Of a DNA stretch of 62,000 nucleotides, positions 56,163 through 62,000 are shown one piece after another. The stretch is from Cristatella mucedo (lineage: Eukaryota; Bryozoa; Phylactolaemata; Cristatellidae). The stretch lies in the NCBI GenBank assembly GCA_009760855.2, contig WPIO01000061.1, positions 1-62,000 of the forward strand, given 5' to 3'. How positions within the stretch are numbered: position 1 is the first letter of the stretch; the number at the start of each line of letters is the position of its first letter. The notes under the pieces are model-generated. The model did no database searches, was not told the DNA's origin, and was given only the letters and a program-made list of their open reading frames with translations. Made by a program: the position numbers and the translations under genes.

Positions 56163-57195
56163 GTCATTCAGTCTGGTTTTACAGCTAATCACTCCTCAGA
56201 ATCAGCCTTGCTTCGGGTGTACAACGACCTACTTAATAGTGCAGACTTAGGTGGAGTATCCCTGCTTGTTTTGCTCAATCTTTCGGCATCTTTTGATAAC
56301 CCTATTGATCACCAATCATGCTCGAGCGCATCTCATCTCGCCTTAGCATCACTGGTATTTGCTCCGCAATGGTTCAGGTCCTATTTCAGTGGGAGAATCC
56401 AGAGCTAATGATGTGAATGAACAAAGATTATCCGAGTAACCTCTGAAATATGGGGTACATCAGCTCCAATCAAGCTCCCTGCTTGGTTCAGTGCTATTTA
56501 CGGTTTCTACTCTCCCTCTTGCCGATGTGATTGCTAAAAATAATCTCGGCTTTCACTTCTATCAGGATGACAATTGTACCTTTTCTTTGATCCCTCCCAG
56601 CCTTCCAACAAGTCAAATGCTCTCAAATCTCTTGCTGCATGTAATGATGACATCCGCACATGGGTGGCAAAAAACATTCTTAAATTAAAAGATGATAAAA
56701 TCGTCTTACTAGTTATGAGAAAACCAAGTGTGATTTAGAAATGGGAAAGGCTAACTCTCAAAATCGGCCCTGCCAGCATATCTTCTGTTGAATCTACATG
56801 AAATCTAGGTGCCATGTTTCAAAGCGACCTATTTTGGGCGACCATATCAGCTCCACAGTAAAGTCTGTCTACTTTCAGGTAAATACCATTGCTAAAATTC
56901 GAGCTTGCTTAGACAGGGATATCTACATCCAAGTTGATCCACGTATTTGTGAGATCCCGACTTGATTTCTGCAACTCACTGCTTGCTGGCCTACCGGTAC
57001 GTGCAATCAGGTGCTTATAGCTGGTGCAAAGCTCTCAAGCTAGGCTTGTCTGTCGTGAGTGTAGCAGTTGCCACATCACGCCACTCCATTAACCACACTT
57101 GCACGCTGACTCTGTTCATGTCACTCCTAACCATGCATACTGTTTATCAACCATGAAACCACTCACCATTCAATCGTGTTTCCTTTGCAGCGAGC
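56163..57195 (+). mobile_element. LINE copy head-to-head with its neighbour
   Basis: Carries [40 protein letters not shown] and later C-terminal remnants, ending in UTR (CATTCAATCGTGTTTCC) near 57190 without the stem-loop. Frameshifted. Confidence 0.85.
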
Positions 57196-57610
57196 TCGGC
57201 ATTGTTGAGTTTTTCTTTGAGCTGTCCTAGAAAAAAAGAGCTCCTACAGAGAAATGATGGTTTGAAAAACGTTGACATAAATTGTGTCTTGCCTCACTGC
57301 CTTTTCTGTCACCTAGTTGAATCGTTTATTGTCGCTTAGGTTTATTCTCACTAAATCTCTGTTCGACACCACTTCTGTGACCAGCAGTTACAGCTGCGTT
57401 TCAAAGAACTGTATGTGAAAGTCTTGTGGTTACATTTAGCTGTGATCCAACTGTTTCAAACTGTCTTCAAGAAGCTCTTGTTATCATGCTGGCTTGTCTA
57501 GGTAAAACAGCTAAAGATCTCTCATAACACTTTTGATTTTCTTCTTCAGTTTGACCGACACATACCCGAATAATGTCCACATTCGCTTACGCCTGAGCAG
57601 TAAAAAAAAA
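57196..57610. other. No gene seen
   Basis: Nothing recognised. Confidence 0.4.
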
Positions 57611-57768
57611 ATATAAAATATAATTCATTTATATAGCGCCCAAGAGAGCTTAATCTCTATTCAGGCGCTTCACATATGCCTCGTAGCTCAAACCCACGAC
57701 TTCAGTCAGACCTTGGCCGGGGTGAGTACCTTAACCACTAGACCAAACCAGCTCGTCTAGTGATCGCT
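57610..57768 (-). mobile_element. Best SINE family B copy
   Basis: On the minus strand: head TGGTCTAGTGGTTAAGG (box A), box B relic GGTTTGAGCTA (57684-57694), GGCATATGTGAAGC, and a tail hairpin GCGCCTGAATAGAGATTAAG then CTCTCTTGGGCGC, followed by ATATAAATG and an A/T-rich end. Confidence 0.9.
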
Positions 57769-58169
57769 TGACCAGTTTTGCAAACCCCTGCCATTAGTTG
57801 TGAAACCCGCCTAACTGTCATTATACGCTGGTGCCCGGCAGGGTGGTGTTGACGCACTAGAATTGCAATTCAGCGGTCGGGTTGCTGCCCGACTGAAATT
57901 GCGTGATATGTATGAACCTTAGCACGCCAAATATTATATTGAGTAAGTCTTACTAACCTGATGTTGCTATTGAACAAGACGCTCACAAAAACAAAATTGA
58001 AAACATCGAGCTTAGTTTTTTGAAAACTTACGACTCCGGTAAGCAGAGCAATGTCACCATGCGAACGTGGCCGTTTCAAACGCCAGGTGAAAGAAAAGAC
58101 GTGGTCCAATAAGTCGTTTTTTACGCAGGTGCGATATTTTATTCATGCCGCCACCTGGTTTGGCACATG

Positions 58170-58270
58170 GGTAAGGATGATGGATAGTGGGCTCGAGCCC
58201 TGACCCACACGTAAAGCGAATGCGTGGAGATTGAGTTCTCTTAGAGTGCTCTACAAAGGAATTACACTGA
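58170..58270 (+). mobile_element. Possible SINE family B relic
   Basis: GGGCTCGAGCCC box B, then GGAGATTGAGTTCTCTTAGA and GCTCTACAAAGG. Confidence 0.45.
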
Positions 58271-58358
58271 CTATATGAGTTGACAGGGTCAAGGAGGATT
58301 ATGAGCATTCCAGCAGAAGGAAAATTCCACTGGAGCTGGGTTCAACGTCGATCTGATT

Positions 58359-58631
58359 TTAATAGCAGTATCTACGAAATGCATGGGCTATAAGTAGCGA
58401 TGATGTAATGCAGTTAGGAGCTCTCATCAGAATCTCATGCCGGTTCTGCTTATCCTGCTCAAGCTGTGGCGGAATGTCAGCTTCAAAAACCCCCGCTGCT
58501 TTCAGCTCTGCCCTCCATGGTCCTACGGCATTATGCACTTTAAAAATCATTTTCAGGTTTTCATTCGGTGAAGTCAGTTTCACTCCAAGGAGGATTCTTA
58601 ATCTGTCAGAAATGAAGAATACGAAGTGCAA
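58359..58631 (-). CDS. Unrecognised protein-like open frame
   Basis: 90 codons on the minus strand with balanced composition (MIFKVHNAVGPWRAELKAAG, FEADIPPQLEQDKQNRHEIL). An acceptor-like agattaag lies inside it. It could be an exon of an unknown gene or a piece of a LINE first protein. No family recognised. Confidence 0.25.
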   Translation of the reverse strand: MHFVFFISDRLRILLGVKLTSPNENLKMIFKVHNAVGPWRAELKAAGVFEADIPPQLEQDKQNRHEILMRAPNCITSSLLIAHAFRRYCY

Positions 58632-58746
58632 AAATCAGGCTGTAAGGAAAAACAGACCTACCGTGGGCGAGTCACGTCCTCACTGCGATTATATTTTAAT
58701 TTACCGTTGAATCAAGCTTTTAATAGAGCGACATGTATTGGTTTGA

Positions 58747-59480
58747 GTGGCTTCTCAAGGTTTTGCAAATGTTAGAGAACAGTGGGTGGTAAAAAAAGTA
58801 AATAGCTCTTTAGTTCTGTCTCGGCTTGATTATTGTAATTTCCTTTTGGCTGGGCTGCCAAAGAAAGCTATTATGCCACTACAGCTGACTATGAATATGG
58901 CTGCAAGGCTGGTCTTCAAGTCCCAGCGGTTTGAGCACGTGTCACCTCTGCTGAAAGAGCTAGGATGGTTGCCGGTTGAGCAAAGGATACAGAGCAAAGT
59001 TCTTACGCTGACCCACAAGGCCCGCCACGGCTTGGCTCCTTCGTACCTAGCTGAACTGCTGTATCAGTTTCAGCCTATTCGTGACCTCAGGTCCTGTGTG
59101 GACAATAAATTAGCTGTCGCATTCCTCCGCTTAAAGACAGTTGACGACAGAAGCTTTAGCTCTGCAGGTCCTAGACTGTGGAACTCGCTTCCACAATTCT
59201 TATGCAACGACAACTACTCTCCAACTGCCGACTATGGCACATATTTTTTAGCGGTCCTAAACTGCTACTTCTATGCTACTCACTACCTCAACTGCTCTCC
59301 TGACTCTGCTATGCTTCCCACTTTCTCTTTGTTGCGTGAGACGAAGTCTTTTGGCTACCGAATGCATGCCGAAAGCCACCTAGGCTGTGAGTGTGCTATA
59401 CAAAACTCTCCTGCGTAACTCCCACGTGGTCTTTACGACTTTGTGGAGTTAATGATGGAGATACGTTGACATTGACATCC
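58747..59480 (+). mobile_element. Second LINE family, 3' portion
   Basis: Open frame of 223 codons (to 59418): [40 protein letters not shown] and [20 protein letters not shown]. It ends with a 3' region shared with 12905-13115, lacking the GCGCC stem-loop of family 1. Confidence 0.9.
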
Positions 59481-60184
59481 GCCTTTCTTATTTCTCTATT
59501 TTCAATGAGTCAGACGGAATCACCTTCCCAATATCCTCGCTCAGCAGTCCCGTGTAATGCGGGTCAGTCTCTTCTTTTAGCTCCGATAGATTCTCGCCCT
59601 TCTAGTTGCGGTATGTAGGCAGATCGACTCTTACCTAATGCAATCTTTTCCATTTGCTTCTTCCCATTATCGTAAGCGCTCTCTCTCTCTCTCTCTTTCT
59701 CTCCTTTTCTCTCTCTTTCTCTGTCTATCGGAGCTTCACTTTAAATTACATCATACAGAAAATTACGTATCATTCAACTTTCTTTTTGACCCGGTGACAC
59801 AGTTGCAGGTAATCTTCCTTCTGAATCTATTAAGCTGAAGGCAGGTGCACCTCATTCTATGGAGTGAGAAAAACACCGTCAGCGTATAGACAGTTTTCAA
59901 AGAAAGACATGCATAACCTGTTTGACTAGGCGTTTCATTCACCTCAACTGTCAGGGCTTCCTGTAGTCATTTAGCTTCCACACTGCCTTTACCCTACTAA
60001 TTTAGCTGATTTGTGCAATAAATTAAAAAATCTACCAGTCCTTGTTGTTTCAATCGGTGAGGTATGTTTAGCTATTTATTTAGATAATTCGTAATATTTG
60101 ATTTATAAACTAGCCATCCTAGTGCTTTCTACGCATGATCAACTGCAACACATAACTAACCTTAACAAATAATTCCTTTTGGAT
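59481..60184. other. No gene; (CT)n at 59679-59723
   Basis: Nothing recognised apart from a short CT microsatellite. Confidence 0.45.
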
Positions 60185-60562
60185 TTTCCAGATTCAGCTG
60201 TCCCATTCTTCCGCTTAAAGACAGTTGGTGACAGAAGCTTTAGCTCTGCAGGTCCTCGACTGTGGAACTCGCTTCCACAATTCTTACTCAACGACAACTA
60301 CTCTCCTGCGGTTGACTATGGCTCTTTTCAGTGGTCCCGAGCTGCTACTTTTATGCTACTCACAACCTCAACTGCTCTCCTGACTCTGCTATGCTTCCCA
60401 CTTTCTCTTTGTTGCGTGAGACGAAGTCTGTTGGCTACCAAATGTGCACCGAAAGCCGCTGAGGCTGTGAGTGGGCTATACAAAACTCTCCGTTATACAA
60501 AAACCCACATGCTCTTTATGACTTTGTGGAGTTACAGACGGAGATACTTTGGAGTGCGCTAG
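60185..60562 (+). mobile_element. Second LINE family, shorter 3' fragment
   Basis: Repeats 59120-59470 with changes: [34 protein letters not shown] and the same 3' region (GTTACAGACGGAGATAC). Confidence 0.88.
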
Positions 60563-60677
60563 AACACAGCTGACCTCGTTGCGTGCGGCAAGCTTCGCAT
60601 CCCACGTGGTACTTCAGAGAGGCTGACCTGGATGGGGAGTGCATTATGCTCAAAATAACCGCCGAAACCAAAAACCG

Positions 60678-60711
<34 letters not shown>
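60678..60711. repeat. (GCT)n microsatellite
   Basis: About eleven GCT units. Confidence 0.9.
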
Positions 60712-60713
<2 letters not shown>

Positions 60714-61009
60714 CTGAAGGGGCTGCTAACTGACTGGCTGTAGACCAGCAACCGGATGTCCATGAGACTGCTGCAGGATGATGAATTCACCCAGTGCCGT
60801 ACGTGATTTCTTCTTACATGCGATTCGTAAATTTAGGAATATAAAGATGAGCATTCGGTAGCTGTACTATTTTAAAGCAATTAAATTGGGTTACACTGAT
60901 TCCTTTTCAGTATATCAGATTCTATTTTCAGCCTATTTTATTTCAGGCTATTAGATAATCTTTCAAGCGCCTATTTGGTGGTTTGATTTTTGGTTCTCTT
61001 AGGGTGCTG

Positions 61010-61100
61010 CTTTCTTTGAAGCAATTGTAAAGCGCCTAGACAAAGATTAAGTTTTGTGCGGAGGACGCTTCATCAAATGTATTCTTATTATTATACAAAT
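61010..61100 (+). mobile_element. LINE 3' tail relic
   Basis: GTAAAGCGCCTAGACAAAG, ATTAAGTTTTG, GGACGCTTCATC and ATTATT. Confidence 0.75.
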
Positions 61101-62000
61101 ACATTATTAAGATATGGTTATTATTTTTATCAACTCTAATCAGTGACATCGATAACGGCTTTCTCTTGCTGTAAACTCGTAAATCAAATGCAGGCATCGT
61201 ATAATGAATGGAATTTTCCTTCACTAATCCTTCACATCGCACACGTTCAGTGGCATAGTGCTGCTGCATTATGCGTAGACTAATTTTCTACTATTTGCCG
61301 ACTCCGACACCTCGACTTGCTGCCGCTGAGCTGCTGCTGCAAGTTCATACTTGACGGACCATTGCAACCCTTCGTGAGCGTCTTCCACTAAAGCCGTCTC
61401 CTATAGTGCCTGTCATGCCGGCGCACGCAATAACAGGCAGCAAAGTAGCAGCAGTTGGTTACTACTGCAGCTCTTCGCAAGGCCAGACATGAGACGTATC
61501 GCTGCCACTGCACTGTCCTTGAGTCGACTGGTCGTAATATGCTGGGCTCCGATCCTTAACGTGTAGCCTGGATCTTTGCCTGGCGGCTCGCCTTGACCTC
61601 GATGGTCTCGAGACAAGGTTAAAGGCAACGATCGAAAGGTTCGTGATGGCCGCTGCCCCGTCGCGGAAGCTCTGAGCCCAAGGTGCGGCGCCCGGAAGCT
61701 TCTTTCAATCCACATATCAAGATAGAAACTGTCACCCTTATTTGGAGAGTTTTAAGCTACGCGCCTCTTTGTACCTAGTTTAAGCTACTTTCTCGTTAGC
61801 AAATCTAAAGATGTGACCATTCTCTTACACAAAGTCGTAGGGTCGTCTGCAAATTAACCCTTAGCACGTGACTCGCGAAAGACGCTCGCTGAACCGGTAG
61901 CATTATAACCGAGTCCCAGGAGTCAGAGGCTAATTCCCACCAAACCCCGCCACACTCCGGTCACGCTGCCGCTCGCCATGCCGCCGAGCTAGGGTAAGAC
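61101..62000. other. Window end, no supported gene
   Basis: The right half is GC-richer. A minus frame at 61413-61715 is open for 100 codons but unrecognised. Confidence 0.35.

Noticed and set aside
55165-57195. Twin-priming inversion of one LINE
   Set aside because: Both halves contain overlapping RT and C-terminal sequence, so they are two separate copies.

Overview
This is nuclear DNA of an invertebrate metazoan. It has intron-rich genes with standard GT-AG introns, two animal-type genes, dense decayed CR1/L2-like LINEs, two tRNA-derived SINE families and long simple-sequence tracts. No bacterial, organellar or rRNA features were seen. The sequence alone does not fix the phylum.

Two multi-exon genes face each other tail to tail. 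On the + strand, about 5.29-17.46 kb, is an ECI2-type gene: an N-terminal acyl-CoA-binding domain, an enoyl-CoA delta-isomerase (crotonase) domain, and a C-terminal AKM that fits a peroxisomal PTS1. I place nine coding exons whose reading phases all match; the first exon, carrying the true start, was not found. A separate exon with its own stop and AATAAA lies in the second intron and may end a short acyl-CoA-binding-only transcript.

On the - strand, 19.2-52.2 kb, is an AGTPBP1 (cytosolic carboxypeptidase 1, Nna1) gene. I place 22 coding exons, from N-terminal helical-repeat exons through an acidic patch and a long Ala/Ser linker to the M14 carboxypeptidase domain and a terminal acidic tail, followed by a 3' UTR and AATAAA. 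Phases agree at every junction from 49.48 kb down. One short exon between 49.48 and 52.06 kb is unplaced. ECI2 handles double-bond isomerisation during unsaturated fatty acid beta-oxidation. AGTPBP1 trims glutamates from tubulin tails. I see no functional link between them beyond adjacency.

The introns and flanks are packed with repeats. The best LINE (about 33.49-36.99 kb) carries endonuclease and reverse transcriptase and is broken only by two frameshifts at homopolymer runs. At least 20 fragments of the same or related families lie around it, and one (15.43-15.72 kb) looks nearly identical to its 3' end. SINE family B ends in the same stem-loop as the LINE, which suggests a LINE-SINE partnership. 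SINE family A has a different, (ATTT)n-ended tail. Also present are a Tc1-like transposase relic, a possible Ty3/gypsy protease fragment, a possible LTR and several kilobases with no recognisable content. The region from 52.2 kb to the end is mostly repeat-derived.
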